The notes below the pieces were generated by a model. It ran no database searches. It saw nothing but the letters and a program-made list of their open reading frames with translations, and was not told the DNA's origin. From an uncultured Clostridia bacterium (GTDB lineage Bacteria > Bacillota > Clostridia > Christensenellales > UBA1242), in the NCBI GenBank assembly GCA_947632645.1, contig CANRQB010000001.1:1-64000 (forward strand): a stretch of 64,000 nucleotides of DNA, read 5' to 3'. The position numbers were made by a program, and so were the translations under genes. Positions 38,749 to 50,307 of the stretch are shown here, piece after piece (the stretch's first letter is position 1; every line of letters begins with the position of its first letter).

Positions 38749-41700
38749 ATGAAAAAATTTAATACTATATTAATAGTGATTTTAGCACTATTTTGTGGTG
38801 TAATTTTTTCTGCATGTAAAAACAGCTATAAGTTTAATGTTAAATTTTATTTAGAAGATAGCCAAATTTCTCAACTAAATTTGTATATAGACGAAAATGA
38901 TACCACCGCTACCCAACATCTATCCGTAAAATTTTCGCACATAAAATCAAGTAAAATTGGGCCGATAGAAATTACAATAGATCAAATGGGTGTGGCTAGC
39001 ATAAGCACTCCGGTAAAATCGGGCACAACCTTTAATTTTGATGTAACCGCACTTGCCCCAACAAGCGATGCAAATTTAATTGTGCGCCACCTATCATCCA
39101 ACAAAACAGCGCAAATAAAGCTTAATATACAAAAGCGCTCGTCCAAAGTGGTTAATCTTAACAAAACCTACGTGGTGGAAATTCCAAGCGAGGGCGTAAA
39201 AACAAGCTATATAAACACAAAACAGCTATTAAATTATAACGGCACGGAAAGGGTGTATTTTGCACTTGCAAACAACTCTACACTTCCTGCGGGCATAACC
39301 CCTGTTTATGAGGAGGTGGAGGGCAAATCTGTAATCGCTGGTTTTAATGTGCCTAGCCAAACAGTTGCCACAAGCCAAGATAGCAGCGACGTTTTATTAA
39401 ACCCAGTGTTTTATATCCCAAATTATTATAACCAAACCCAAACCGATATGGTTATTCACCTAAAATTTTTAAACCTGCTTTCTAAGGATAAAATCAATTT
39501 ACAAATAAACAACAGCGCCCAAAACTACAAAAGTGACGCATATCAAACTTTGTACGAGCAAAACAAGCCAATAATGTTGCTTTATAACGACGAAAATTTT
39601 AAAACTATAACGGCAAAATTCAGTTTTAATGCAGCTCTAACGGACTATAATAAATATTATAAAGCGCCAACCCTGGTTGCAAACAACGGGCAAAATGCAA
39701 ATTCCTTTAGTTTGGCACCAGCGGGCGAGGATAACAGCTACAATATATCGGCACAAAGTGTGGCGGATGCAAGCGTTATAAATTTTGTGTTTAACCCTAA
39801 CGAACAATACGTGGGCGATATTGTGCCATTTAACACAGGCATACAGCTTTCTAGTTCTAAGCGCGCCACCGATGTTGAAGTTCGCATGGACGATAGCGCT
39901 GTAGCGGACGAAGATCTTAACTATATTAACATTTTTGATAAATATTATGACGCTTCTTATGGCGAAAAGCTGGGCGCAAAATTCAACTTTGTGCCACAAA
40001 ACGGCGCGATAGAAGAGTTTGATTTTATGCGCATAACTATCCCAATGGGTATGCTGTTTAACGAAAATAACATCTATTCGCAACACGAGTTTGATTTAAT
40101 CGGAAACGAAACATTTTCTGGATTAATAGAAAGCGATGATAGGTTGCAAACCAACAATAATCTATTGCAAATTTACCTTAAAAACCAACCAATGCGCTTT
40201 TATTTAGATTCATATCTTGGTAGGCTCGTATCCGAAGTGTACTCTAGGGACGATAACATATTTATTAAATACTGCAAAAACACCTCGGGCGGAAATGCAG
40301 ACACACTTAATATGTCGGTGGAAAATGTGTATAAATACATGGGCAGCAGTTACGATGCTGGCTATGCTTATTTTAATAACTCGTCCGCTATATCTAGCTG
40401 CAACATAACATTTAGCGCACAAGAAGGGGTGCAAAGTGTTATAATTAAAGCAGGGTTTTCGTCTAACGGGTTGGTAACTTTTTATGACGGCGATGTTAAT
40501 CAAATTAGTATTGCTCGTTCGGATGAACGCCAATATGCTTTAAAAATAAATTCGGTTTTGGGTGGTTTGGGTGCACCTATATTAAATACAAAGTTTAATG
40601 TTTCTATTTTACCTAAAAACGATCAAGACAATTTGGTAAAATTAAAAATTGGCGATAATGGGGAAGAAAAAACCCAGCTAGAGTATAACTACACAAGTGC
40701 ATCTGCTAGCGACACAAGGCAATTTTTATATCTAAGTTTAAGCGGTGCAGATTTGGGCTATTATAACCTAACCATTTCGCATGCCAATGGCTATACCTTA
40801 ACCATCCCGCTGTTTGTTTACGACGAGGTTAGCGCTTCTGACCTATCATATACGCTACAAACTACATCTGGGCTAGATTTTGCAAACGAGGACGAAAATT
40901 ACTTGGCGGATTATCTTGTGCCTGCCGACGAAAACAGAAAACTTGGCTTGTTTATAGAAAACAACAATAAACTAGGTTTAAAGTTAAATTTAGATCAAAC
41001 TAGCCAACCTTTCTATAGCTTCCAATTGGATTTTGGCATGGAATACTCTTCACACGAAGTGCCAACCACCAATCGGCAGGCAAGAGATTTTGTTACAACA
41101 CAAAACTTCAGCAATCAAGACATGCAAGATTATAACAGCGCGTTTGGCAATTTTATAACCTTTAAAACCAATGCCAATGGCGAGGCAGGGTATTTTGAAA
41201 ACGGCAAAAACTATGTTATTGCAACAATAAAAATAAAAAGAAATTTCAGCTTTGATAATATAATATCCAATCCAGTGGCACAAAGCGAATACACTCAACA
41301 AAAACAAATACGTTTTTATATCTACAAAAAATTTAACAAAAATTTATTAACTCTACAATTTAGCAATAGAGATATTTTCTTTAACGATTATCTAGCGTAT
41401 GGTTTGCAGGAACAATCCACAACCGATCTAACCTTATCGTACCAAGCCGATGCGGATATTTGGAATTATGTGGACGAGGTGGTTTGGTCGTGCGATAGAG
41501 AGGTCGAGCAGGGCACAAGCTATCAGTTAACCAACACAAACAACAACAGCATTCAAATACAATTTTTACAGCACACTCTAAATAACTATTTTACATTTAT
41601 CGCAACAATAACTCAATTTGGCGTAAGTTCTTCGGTTGCGTCATCCATCCAAGTAAAAACTCCTGTTGTAACAACAGATTTGTTGGTTGACGATGTAAGT

Positions 41701-44700
41701 TACGATTACAACGGCAACTTTTATATAGATATACAGGCGGGCAAATCGCTAACATTAGGTTATCAACTATCAGCAAATGGCCAAATAACCAATCCGGGCG
41801 TGTTTATATATGTTGTAAATCGCAGCTATAACACGGGCAGCACACAATACGAGGTTAGCTTAAATAGGGAAAGCGTATACATAGATGGCAATCGAATCAA
41901 TGCCATTTCAAGCGAGCAAAACCTTAGTTTAATTGTAGTGGCAAGCGATGTGCTGAGTGCCGATTTAGCGGGCAACTACGCTGATTTAAACCAAATTACA
42001 AGCAAATTTTTGAACCCTAATAACGAGGATATTAGTCCATACTTAAATGCCTACAAAATTATAGATTTGCACATAACCGACGGCAACAGCGAGCAAACAG
42101 CGTTTATTATAGATAGCGTGCAGGATTTTGAGGGTATTAACGATTATGCAAATCAAGAAAAATACTTTGTTTTGCTAAACAACTTAAACTTATCTAGCAT
42201 ATCTGCGCCAATAACACACTTTAAAGGGCATCTATTTAGTTTAAACGGATACAACTTTAGTTTGGCAGAACTTACCTTAAGTGCTAGCTTGCCATATCTG
42301 TTTGAAAGCATTTTAGAGGGTGCAAGTGTAAAAAACATTAATATACAAGCAAACTTTAACTACAACAATCTTAGCAATTTAAATCTTGGTGTAATAGCAG
42401 AAAATGCGGGCGAGCTAACCGATGTAACAATAAATTTTGCGGGCAGCGCCGTTTTAAATAGATCGGCAAATTTTGGTGCTCTTGTTGGCGAAAATAGGGG
42501 CACAATAACTTACACTTCGGCACGCACAGCAGCTAGCGGCAACATAAGTTTAAGCGGTGGCGGACAGGCAGTGTTTGGTGGCTTGGTTGGGCTTAACAGC
42601 GGCAGTGTTACTGGATATAAATATCAACCACAACAAAGCGAAAGTTATGTGGTGTTTGCCGATGGTTTATATAATGGTGCAACTGCAGATATTAGCATAA
42701 CCTCTAGCTTAAGCAACGCGGATAGCGCAGTTGGTGGCTTAGTGGGCAAAAACACAGGCAAAATTAATCAAGTGCTTGTGTGCGGCACAATAAACGCAAC
42801 AAATAATGTTGGTGGTATAATTGGCATAAATCAACTTAGTGAAAAATCTGCACAAATCACCTATAACCGAACATCAGAGGGCAACCATATATCCAACATC
42901 TCATTTGAGCCAAACGAGTTTGAAGTACAAAATGCAATCAGTCAAGTTATAATTGTTGGCAGCCAAAATGTTGGCGGTGTGGTAGGGCGCGATAGATTTG
43001 GTAGATATTATAATTGCGCGTATCAAATTTATCAGCCAAATAAGGTGGCAGTGTCGGGCAGCACAAATGTTGGTGGTTTTGCCGGGCAATCGGCAGATGG
43101 CTGGTTTAACTATTGCTATGTTTATAGCTATAGGTGGAACTATGCTAGCTTAAGCAATATTGGTAGCACTAGTGAAAACCCAGCCGACATAACTGGCGCA
43201 AATAATGTTGGCGGGCTAGTTGGACAGGGTAGTTCTAGTTGGAGTGAACCAGTGCCGGATATCGCTAACACAACCGCCGCCCTTATAATTGCAAACTGCA
43301 GCGTTAATGCCTATGTTGGCGCCTTGGATGCAAACACTTTAACCGCGGGCTTAATAAATATTCAAACCGATGCTAACCAGCAACACAGCGCTATAACAAA
43401 TGCTTACTTCCTAGGCAGATTGTCGGGTAAAATTGTTAGCGATAACCACAGTTTGGCGCTAACAAACATAGCAGATACAGCAAATTTACTTCCTTTTTAT
43501 GGCGATGTGTATTCTAAATACTTTAATCAATCAACCACTACTTCGGGCAACTATCCAACCGAATTTAATCCAGATACAGCCAGTGGCGATGTTTGGGACA
43601 TAGATAATAGCGGCGAAACTAATGATGGCAGAATTAATGGCGGCAATGCTTATTTAAAATTTAATGGCAAACCACTGTTTGAACTTGCACCAACCAGTGT
43701 AAGCGCATCCGCAATAGAAAAAGAAAATATATTTGGCGCATATAAGTTAGATGACCACACCATATATTTAAACTACTATAACTTTAACTTAGATGCCAAC
43801 GAGCCAAATTATCAAGACATTTATAACCGCTTGCAAGAGCAGTACAACACATATAACATATTAGAACTATTTAATTTAACCTGCTTGCCAAGCAACATAA
43901 AAGTGCTTCAACTAACCACAAACTCTACTGGCAACTGCATATATATTCAAAACGAAAAACTTATCGTTCGTGGGGTTGGCCAAGCACAAGTTACCTTTAC
44001 AAGTTTAATAAATCCAAACGCACAAGACAGCGTTAAAATTATTGTCGGCTATCCATTTGGCAATTCGTTTATGCTAAAAGAAAGCACAACTGCAATAGGC
44101 GAGCTGGAAAATTTTGGCGTGGGCAGAAACCAAACCAAAGAGGTTACTGTGTCTTTCAGCGGCAATTTGGGCTTAAGCGACCACAACAACAAAAAATATA
44201 GCTATCAAACTAACAGCGAGGTTAAATATATTGTGGTTGCAAGTTTAATTGAAGGCGCAACCGATAGCGAATTTGAAGATTTTGTTGCAAACAGTTTGTT
44301 TATTGGCGGCAAAAACCTTATTAAAGAGGGTGGCACATGGACTGCAAATGTTAGCAATTTAACCATAAATGTAAAAGCAGATTTTAAAGGGATAATTAAT
44401 ATTAAGGTGCAACCTTATATAGAAATTAGTTCTTATAATAAGCAAATAATCTATAGCACCACAAAACAATTTAATTTAACCACGCTTATTGGTGCCCGTG
44501 CCGTAGAGATGCAAACCAGAGGTGGTTGGGTGTATCCAAACACATCGCTAACCAAAGAAAATAGCTTTGAAGTGGATATCTTAACCGATTTTGCCTATAC
44601 GGAAGATCAACTGGATTTTGCGTTAGATAGCGAACTTAAAATATACATTTCCATCGATGGCGAACGCATAAATATAGGCAACATAAAGGATATAATCGAT

Positions 44701-47700
44701 TTTGAGCTGGATAGCTTGGGCAACAAACTTATTTCGTACGATGATAGTTTGCAAAAACAAACCATAAAATTTAAAATAAAATTTGCAAAATTCGAAGATA
44801 TTATAGCAGAGTACAATCTAGATAAATCTGCTGCACACATATTGCTATTTGAATTTGAAATAAACAATAAAATGGGTTGGGTGGCATTTAACCTTGCACC
44901 TCAACAAATATTTGATGTAAATTTAAGAAATTATGTTGTAGAAAATAACGAACTAGTGGAAAGCCCACTTTTATATCGTGGAAAATCGGGCGTGGTTATT
45001 ATAGATATGTATCCAAAAAATGGTTATTTTGACTTTTTGGAGATACGCGACATAACCCCAAATGCCGACACACTTATCCAATTTATTCAGGTAAATCACA
45101 ATTTGGTTAAAGACAACGTTAACATCGGCGACGATATAGAAACTGAGGATGGTCTGGGCATAGAGCTTAACAAAAATGCCTTTAATGCGGATGATAATAA
45201 AATTTATGCACTTACCCAAATATTAAATAATCAGTTAGAAATAGACCATCAAATAGAAGTGATTGCCTATGTTGGCAGCAGGGAAAATAAATTAAAAGTT
45301 GGCCGCAGTGTGCTAGAACTTACCATTAGGCTGCAACCTGAGTTAGAAGTGGATTATCTAAAACCAGACGGCTCTAAATATATTTCGGTAGACGAAAGCA
45401 AGCAGATGGATTCTAACGAAATTGCTTATGGCACTAATGTTGATTTTAGAACAATAACCCAATATGTGGATGGCTTGCGTGCCGAAATTAGTTTTACTAG
45501 CGACTATGGCTTGGGCGATGTTAATCAGTACTTTAATTTAGTTCAACTTAACAATGGCTATTTTAGGCTTAATAGCATCTTACGTGACGAGCGGCTTATA
45601 AATAAGGAAATAACCTTAAAATTTACTGGCGTGCGTGCAACCAACACGGGCGAGGAGATAACCACAGAAAGATCATTCAACTTAAAGATTGCAAGACTAA
45701 AGGTGTTTAATGTAAGCATACGCCAAAACAGCCATATGGTGGGCGATAGTTTAGAAGTGTATGGCAACTTTAACATTCCTATCGATTTAGAGTTCTATTT
45801 TGCGCCAACCGATGTTAGCTACTATATGTATCCAAACACCGAATTTAGGTTTAATAGCCAGTTTAACGACGATGGCGCTACATCACTTGTAAACATATTA
45901 AAAACGCTTAACGGGTTTAACGGCGACGAATTTGATGTGACAAGCATTTTAAGTTGGTACGGACAAAAGCAAGGAGAAACGGTTAAAGTTAACGAAGATG
46001 AGTTAATAGAAGGTGGCGAGTATGGTGTAGTTGTATCCAGAAGCGGAACAACTCCGCCACAAATAACAGTTAAATCCAACTACACTATAAGTTATTTGCA
46101 GCTTAAATTTAATTTGGTGGATGATAGCAATTACAACAAAATGGTGGCGGCTTTATCTGAGGAAGATAGCGTGGCCGAATTTGTTATTATTGCACGGCTA
46201 AACTTCCAGCGCATAACCCCTGTATTTGATGCAATACTAATTAAAAACAATGCCGATTTGCTAAACATGGCAGGTGCCGAAAGCCGATACATTTTGGGCT
46301 GCGATTTAACCTTTGACGAAAACAATCCATACACTCCGTTCGATTTGGATGTGGCTTCGTTTGACGGCAATGGGCATACAATTAATATTTCTGCCTTTAA
46401 TCTTTTAGACGGCAACACAATAAATGCTGGCTTGTTTACAAGCATATCTGCAACATCAGTTGTGCAAAATGTACAAGTGAATTATAACTTAGGCAAAATT
46501 TCAGTTGGGCGTCAACTATTCTCTACCGAAAGCGTGGCGCTTGGCAATCCAAATGGCAACTATGACGCTATCAATTTTGGCGGAATAGCGGTGCAAAACC
46601 ATGGCGTTATAACCAATTGCAAAGTGGTTGGCAGCACAATATTCAGCCAAGCAAACATCAATATAGCAGCAGTAATTAAACAAGATAACAAAAACATAAG
46701 TCCATTTAACATAGGCGGAGTGGCATACATCAACGATAGCAATGCCTTTATAACCAACACGATTAGCGAACTTAAAATTGCGGCAATGGCAAACACTGGT
46801 GCGCTGGTGCACACAAATAATGGCACAATAACCAGTTCGTACTACAATGCGATGGACGAGGCTGGGTTAATGTATATGTATCAAACCGAGCAAATAGATG
46901 ACGGCAGTGGCAACACAATAGCACTGGATGCAAACTCGGCTGGATTTGTGCTTAACAATAATGGCAGAATTGATATGTGCTATGTAATTTCGGGCAAAAC
47001 CACGTTTGATAATGGCAATATAGGCAACCTATCTGCCAATAACGATTTTGCTGGCTTTGTGTACAACAACAACAACGCTAGCATAACAAACTGCTACACA
47101 AATGTGGAATTAATGGGCAGAAGCGAAAGCCAATTTGCAGGGTTTGTTATCGATAACCGCAATGGCACAATACAAAATTGCTATAGTTATATAAATCAAG
47201 GTGAAAACCTAGATAGGCGCTATTTGGCATTTGTTCCAGCGGCCAACGACGGCGAGCTGATCAATTGCTACACAATAAGAAACAACGGCGCAAGGCCAGA
47301 GTACGATAGCAATAAAGTTACAACTATAAATAAAAACGAGCTGTATGGTTCGCAAGCGGATGCAAGCTTTGCAGGGTTTAGTTTTGGCGACCATAAGTCG
47401 GGCATCTGGCAAATGCAATTTAACGTGATTGCTTTGCCACAGCTATCCGCTACGCTAGAAACCATACCATTCACCCAGCAAGATGAACCAGACATACTAG
47501 AAACCGTTACTCACTATTATGGCTGGAAGGATATCGATCTTTACGAAGACGGCAGCAATGAAATTATTGTTAAAAACGATGGCAGCGAAAAAAACCCTTA
47601 TGTAATATACGACATACAAACCTGGAATGCCTATTTTGAATCAGATAACTATAAAAATGGCTATTATAGGTTGGTTGCAGATATTAACTTTAATGGAACT

Positions 47701-49626
47701 GCACCTTATACAAGCGGGGTAGAATTTTCTGGCAACATTCAGGGCAACGGGCTAACCATAAGCAACTTTGCGCTTAGCACCGAGCAGGATTTAAACTCTA
47801 TCGGTTTGTTTAGCGCCCTAAATGGCGAATATAACAACTACGATAACAACGCAATACGAAATCTAAACATAAAGGATGTTAGCATCTCGGCAATAAAAAC
47901 CCAGTCGGTGGGTGTGCTTGCCGGTGTTATATCCAACTACAAACTATACAACATCACACTAGATAGCACACAAATTTTGCTAGGTGAAAATGTGGTTGGT
48001 GGCTTAAGTGGCATCATCTCCAACCGATTTGATATCGAGCATATTTCGTCCAACATAAGTGCGCATAATGACTTTGCTGTTAAGCCGGGCAACTACGAGG
48101 TTTACACTTCTAGAATAAATGGACTAACACAAAATTTAAACAGAGTATACTATGCGGGCAGCGTGGCAGGTATTGTGGATGCAATTCCTGTTGGCACTAC
48201 GTTTGATATAACCAGTCGCAACACCACGGACGGCTATTCTATAAGGGATATATCCGTTGCGGGCGATATAACCCTTATATCCAACACGGTAGGTGGGGCG
48301 TTTGGCTTAATTAACGAATACACCAACCTAACCGATGTTATAGTAAATTTAACTGAGGGCACAGGTAAACTGGCTGGCTATCAATATAGCGCGGGTGTGG
48401 TTGGTGAAAATCGCGGCGTTATAAAGGGCGCAACCTTTGAAAGTGCAAACGACCAAGTGTTTAACTCGGCGCGCGCAACGGCAGCCGGATTGGTCGGCTT
48501 AAATTTGGGTTACATTAAAAATGCTTCAACCAAATTTAACGCAATACGAACCAATTTTGAAAACAACAACTACCGCAATGTAAACACCATTCTTGCTGGC
48601 TTGGTTGGCAGAAATGCAGAAGGGTATATTGTGGATTCTAGCTTTGACGGAAAAATTATTTCGGCTTGGAGCAACCCTAACGAGGTTACTGCCGGCATAA
48701 TTGGCACGGATTACACGCTAAGCAGTTTTGTTGGCGAAAACGAAAATCAACAGGTAAACAACAGCGTGTTTAGCCCATACTCCAAGTTTACATATAACGA
48801 TCCAGACACAACGCTAAATAGCCATATAATAAATGTTAGTGTATCAAAAAATGCAGTGGATTTCTGGTTGGATAATTTAAATTACATCTATGATGTTAAA
48901 AGTGTCAGCGAACAAAATCCATTTGAAATAAAAACTGGCAGAGTGCTTGCTGCAGGAATTGGCTTAAAATTAACAAACGATAGCTATCCATCATATAGCG
49001 ACAATAACTATAACTTTGGTTTTGATTCTAACTACAACTTTGTTATGAATGCTACTTTAGAAGTTACAATGCCGCAATTTGGTGCGCTTCAAAACATTAC
49101 AATGTATAACGACGAAGTGTGCTCTACCCCTTATGCAAACATATTTAACTACACAACTAAGGATAACAAGGTGTACATCCTAAATGCGCTGGGTAGTTAT
49201 GTGCTTAGCTTTGACTATTTTGAAGCCAATAGCTACACCTGCGAGATGATGATTTTAGCAAACAATCTAGACATCAAGAAAATTTCAATTAAGGCAGTGG
49301 TTGAAAACACCGAAACACAAGTGCAAGAAACTAAAGATGTAATCATTTATAAAATTGCTACGACTTTGGTTAGCACTAGCGATTGGACATTTGTAATCTA
49401 TTCTAACTTATCCGAATATAAAGGTGCAAGTTATCAAACGAGTGTGGATTTGTTCTTTGTTGGCAGCATTACAGACGAAAATATTTCGGGTGCAACAATA
49501 AATAAAAATCAATCTTCAGGCACAACATACGTGTTTGATGAACAAAAAGGAGAAGACCCTAATATAACTTCTAACATAACAATCACTACCACTTCGGGCA
49601 CTATTATTAACTTTAGATTTATGTAA
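38749..49626 (+). CDS. Giant (about 3625 aa) GLUG-motif surface lipoprotein
   Basis: SD aagggg before MKKFNTILIVILALFCGVIFSAC (lipobox); repeated GLUG-type segments (FGGLVGLNSGSV, VGGLVGKNTGKI, VGGIIGIN, VGGVVGRD, AGLVGRNAEGYI); BIG2-like stretch (YIQNEKLIVRGVGQAQVTFTS). Confidence 0.9.
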   Translation: MKKFNTILIVILALFCGVIFSACKNSYKFNVKFYLEDSQISQLNLYIDENDTTATQHLSVKFSHIKSSKIGPIEITIDQMGVASISTPVKSGTTFNFDVTALAPTSDANLIVRHLSSNKTAQIKLNIQKRSSKVVNLNKTYVVEIPSEGVKTSYINTKQLLNYNGTERVYFALANNSTLPAGITPVYEEVEGKSVIAGFNVPSQTVATSQDSSDVLLNPVFYIPNYYNQTQTDMVIHLKFLNLLSKDKINLQINNSAQNYKSDAYQTLYEQNKPIMLLYNDENFKTITAKFSFNAALTDYNKYYKAPTLVANNGQNANSFSLAPAGEDNSYNISAQSVADASVINFVFNPNEQYVGDIVPFNTGIQLSSSKRATDVEVRMDDSAVADEDLNYINIFDKYYDASYGEKLGAKFNFVPQNGAIEEFDFMRITIPMGMLFNENNIYSQHEFDLIGNETFSGLIESDDRLQTNNNLLQIYLKNQPMRFYLDSYLGRLVSEVYSRDDNIFIKYCKNTSGGNADTLNMSVENVYKYMGSSYDAGYAYFNNSSAISSCNITFSAQEGVQSVIIKAGFSSNGLVTFYDGDVNQISIARSDERQYALKINSVLGGLGAPILNTKFNVSILPKNDQDNLVKLKIGDNGEEKTQLEYNYTSASASDTRQFLYLSLSGADLGYYNLTISHANGYTLTIPLFVYDEVSASDLSYTLQTTSGLDFANEDENYLADYLVPADENRKLGLFIENNNKLGLKLNLDQTSQPFYSFQLDFGMEYSSHEVPTTNRQARDFVTTQNFSNQDMQDYNSAFGNFITFKTNANGEAGYFENGKNYVIATIKIKRNFSFDNIISNPVAQSEYTQQKQIRFYIYKKFNKNLLTLQFSNRDIFFNDYLAYGLQEQSTTDLTLSYQADADIWNYVDEVVWSCDREVEQGTSYQLTNTNNNSIQIQFLQHTLNNYFTFIATITQFGVSSSVASSIQVKTPVVTTDLLVDDVSYDYNGNFYIDIQAGKSLTLGYQLSANGQITNPGVFIYVVNRSYNTGSTQYEVSLNRESVYIDGNRINAISSEQNLSLIVVASDVLSADLAGNYADLNQITSKFLNPNNEDISPYLNAYKIIDLHITDGNSEQTAFIIDSVQDFEGINDYANQEKYFVLLNNLNLSSISAPITHFKGHLFSLNGYNFSLAELTLSASLPYLFESILEGASVKNINIQANFNYNNLSNLNLGVIAENAGELTDVTINFAGSAVLNRSANFGALVGENRGTITYTSARTAASGNISLSGGGQAVFGGLVGLNSGSVTGYKYQPQQSESYVVFADGLYNGATADISITSSLSNADSAVGGLVGKNTGKINQVLVCGTINATNNVGGIIGINQLSEKSAQITYNRTSEGNHISNISFEPNEFEVQNAISQVIIVGSQNVGGVVGRDRFGRYYNCAYQIYQPNKVAVSGSTNVGGFAGQSADGWFNYCYVYSYRWNYASLSNIGSTSENPADITGANNVGGLVGQGSSSWSEPVPDIANTTAALIIANCSVNAYVGALDANTLTAGLINIQTDANQQHSAITNAYFLGRLSGKIVSDNHSLALTNIADTANLLPFYGDVYSKYFNQSTTTSGNYPTEFNPDTASGDVWDIDNSGETNDGRINGGNAYLKFNGKPLFELAPTSVSASAIEKENIFGAYKLDDHTIYLNYYNFNLDANEPNYQDIYNRLQEQYNTYNILELFNLTCLPSNIKVLQLTTNSTGNCIYIQNEKLIVRGVGQAQVTFTSLINPNAQDSVKIIVGYPFGNSFMLKESTTAIGELENFGVGRNQTKEVTVSFSGNLGLSDHNNKKYSYQTNSEVKYIVVASLIEGATDSEFEDFVANSLFIGGKNLIKEGGTWTANVSNLTINVKADFKGIINIKVQPYIEISSYNKQIIYSTTKQFNLTTLIGARAVEMQTRGGWVYPNTSLTKENSFEVDILTDFAYTEDQLDFALDSELKIYISIDGERINIGNIKDIIDFELDSLGNKLISYDDSLQKQTIKFKIKFAKFEDIIAEYNLDKSAAHILLFEFEINNKMGWVAFNLAPQQIFDVNLRNYVVENNELVESPLLYRGKSGVVIIDMYPKNGYFDFLEIRDITPNADTLIQFIQVNHNLVKDNVNIGDDIETEDGLGIELNKNAFNADDNKIYALTQILNNQLEIDHQIEVIAYVGSRENKLKVGRSVLELTIRLQPELEVDYLKPDGSKYISVDESKQMDSNEIAYGTNVDFRTITQYVDGLRAEISFTSDYGLGDVNQYFNLVQLNNGYFRLNSILRDERLINKEITLKFTGVRATNTGEEITTERSFNLKIARLKVFNVSIRQNSHMVGDSLEVYGNFNIPIDLEFYFAPTDVSYYMYPNTEFRFNSQFNDDGATSLVNILKTLNGFNGDEFDVTSILSWYGQKQGETVKVNEDELIEGGEYGVVVSRSGTTPPQITVKSNYTISYLQLKFNLVDDSNYNKMVAALSEEDSVAEFVIIARLNFQRITPVFDAILIKNNADLLNMAGAESRYILGCDLTFDENNPYTPFDLDVASFDGNGHTINISAFNLLDGNTINAGLFTSISATSVVQNVQVNYNLGKISVGRQLFSTESVALGNPNGNYDAINFGGIAVQNHGVITNCKVVGSTIFSQANINIAAVIKQDNKNISPFNIGGVAYINDSNAFITNTISELKIAAMANTGALVHTNNGTITSSYYNAMDEAGLMYMYQTEQIDDGSGNTIALDANSAGFVLNNNGRIDMCYVISGKTTFDNGNIGNLSANNDFAGFVYNNNNASITNCYTNVELMGRSESQFAGFVIDNRNGTIQNCYSYINQGENLDRRYLAFVPAANDGELINCYTIRNNGARPEYDSNKVTTINKNELYGSQADASFAGFSFGDHKSGIWQMQFNVIALPQLSATLETIPFTQQDEPDILETVTHYYGWKDIDLYEDGSNEIIVKNDGSEKNPYVIYDIQTWNAYFESDNYKNGYYRLVADINFNGTAPYTSGVEFSGNIQGNGLTISNFALSTEQDLNSIGLFSALNGEYNNYDNNAIRNLNIKDVSISAIKTQSVGVLAGVISNYKLYNITLDSTQILLGENVVGGLSGIISNRFDIEHISSNISAHNDFAVKPGNYEVYTSRINGLTQNLNRVYYAGSVAGIVDAIPVGTTFDITSRNTTDGYSIRDISVAGDITLISNTVGGAFGLINEYTNLTDVIVNLTEGTGKLAGYQYSAGVVGENRGVIKGATFESANDQVFNSARATAAGLVGLNLGYIKNASTKFNAIRTNFENNNYRNVNTILAGLVGRNAEGYIVDSSFDGKIISAWSNPNEVTAGIIGTDYTLSSFVGENENQQVNNSVFSPYSKFTYNDPDTTLNSHIINVSVSKNAVDFWLDNLNYIYDVKSVSEQNPFEIKTGRVLAAGIGLKLTNDSYPSYSDNNYNFGFDSNYNFVMNATLEVTMPQFGALQNITMYNDEVCSTPYANIFNYTTKDNKVYILNALGSYVLSFDYFEANSYTCEMMILANNLDIKKISIKAVVENTETQVQETKDVIIYKIATTLVSTSDWTFVIYSNLSEYKGASYQTSVDLFFVGSITDENISGATINKNQSSGTTYVFDEQKGEDPNITSNITITTTSGTIINFRFM

Positions 49627-49652
49627 AGGCAGGCCATATGGCTTGCTTTTTC
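49625..49652 (+). terminator. Rho-independent terminator
   Basis: AAAGGCAGGCC-ATAT-GGCTTGCTTTTT. Confidence 0.75.
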
Positions 49653-49680
49653 TTGACAAAAATTTTAACTGTGATATAAT
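49653..49680 (+). promoter_or_regulatory. Sigma70-type promoter, predicted leaderless
   Basis: TTGACA-16-TATAAT (TGTGATATAAT), 6 nt, ATG of queH. Confidence 0.8.
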
Positions 49681-49686
49681 ATAGGC

Positions 49687-50262
49687 ATGCAAAACTACAA
49701 CTCAATCTTTCATCAGCAGATTAACGGGCTTAAGGGTAAGCCCAAACTTTTGCTGCATGTGTGTTGTGCACCATGTTCTAGCGGGGTTATTAATAGGTTG
49801 GTTGATCATTTTGATATAACATATCTATATTACAATCCAAATATCTATCCGCTAAGCGAGTTCGAGTTAAGGAAACAGCAGTTTGATAAACTTGGCATAA
49901 AGGTGGTGGATTTGGGCTACAATCACGATGAATATCTAAAAAATGTGTCGGGCTTAGAACAGGCAAAAGAGGGCGGTGCGCGCTGCCAAAACTGCATAGA
50001 AATGCGCCTTAGACAATCGTTTATATATGCAAAACAACACGGATACGATTATGTGTCCACCACGCTTACAATCAGCCCGCATAAGGATTGCGAATTTATA
50101 AACCAAACGGGCAAAAAATTGCAAGAGGAGTATGGCGTTAACTATCTGTTTGCCGATTTTAAAAAAGAAAACGGATTTTTGCTTAGCACCCTAAACAGCA
50201 AAAAAGCGGGAATGTATAGGCAAACCTATTGCGGATGCGAATTTTCACTGCCTAAGCAATAG
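49687..50262 (+). CDS. queH: Epoxyqueuosine reductase QueH
   Basis: LLHVCCAPCSSGVINRL; YYNPNIYPLSEFELRK; GARCQNCIEMRLRQS; TTLTISPHKD; YRQTYCGCEFS. Confidence 0.93.
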   Translation: MQNYNSIFHQQINGLKGKPKLLLHVCCAPCSSGVINRLVDHFDITYLYYNPNIYPLSEFELRKQQFDKLGIKVVDLGYNHDEYLKNVSGLEQAKEGGARCQNCIEMRLRQSFIYAKQHGYDYVSTTLTISPHKDCEFINQTGKKLQEEYGVNYLFADFKKENGFLLSTLNSKKAGMYRQTYCGCEFSLPKQ

Positions 50263-50307
50263 GCTTGTTTTTTTAACTAAAAATTTGCAAAAAAAATATA
50301 TAAATAT

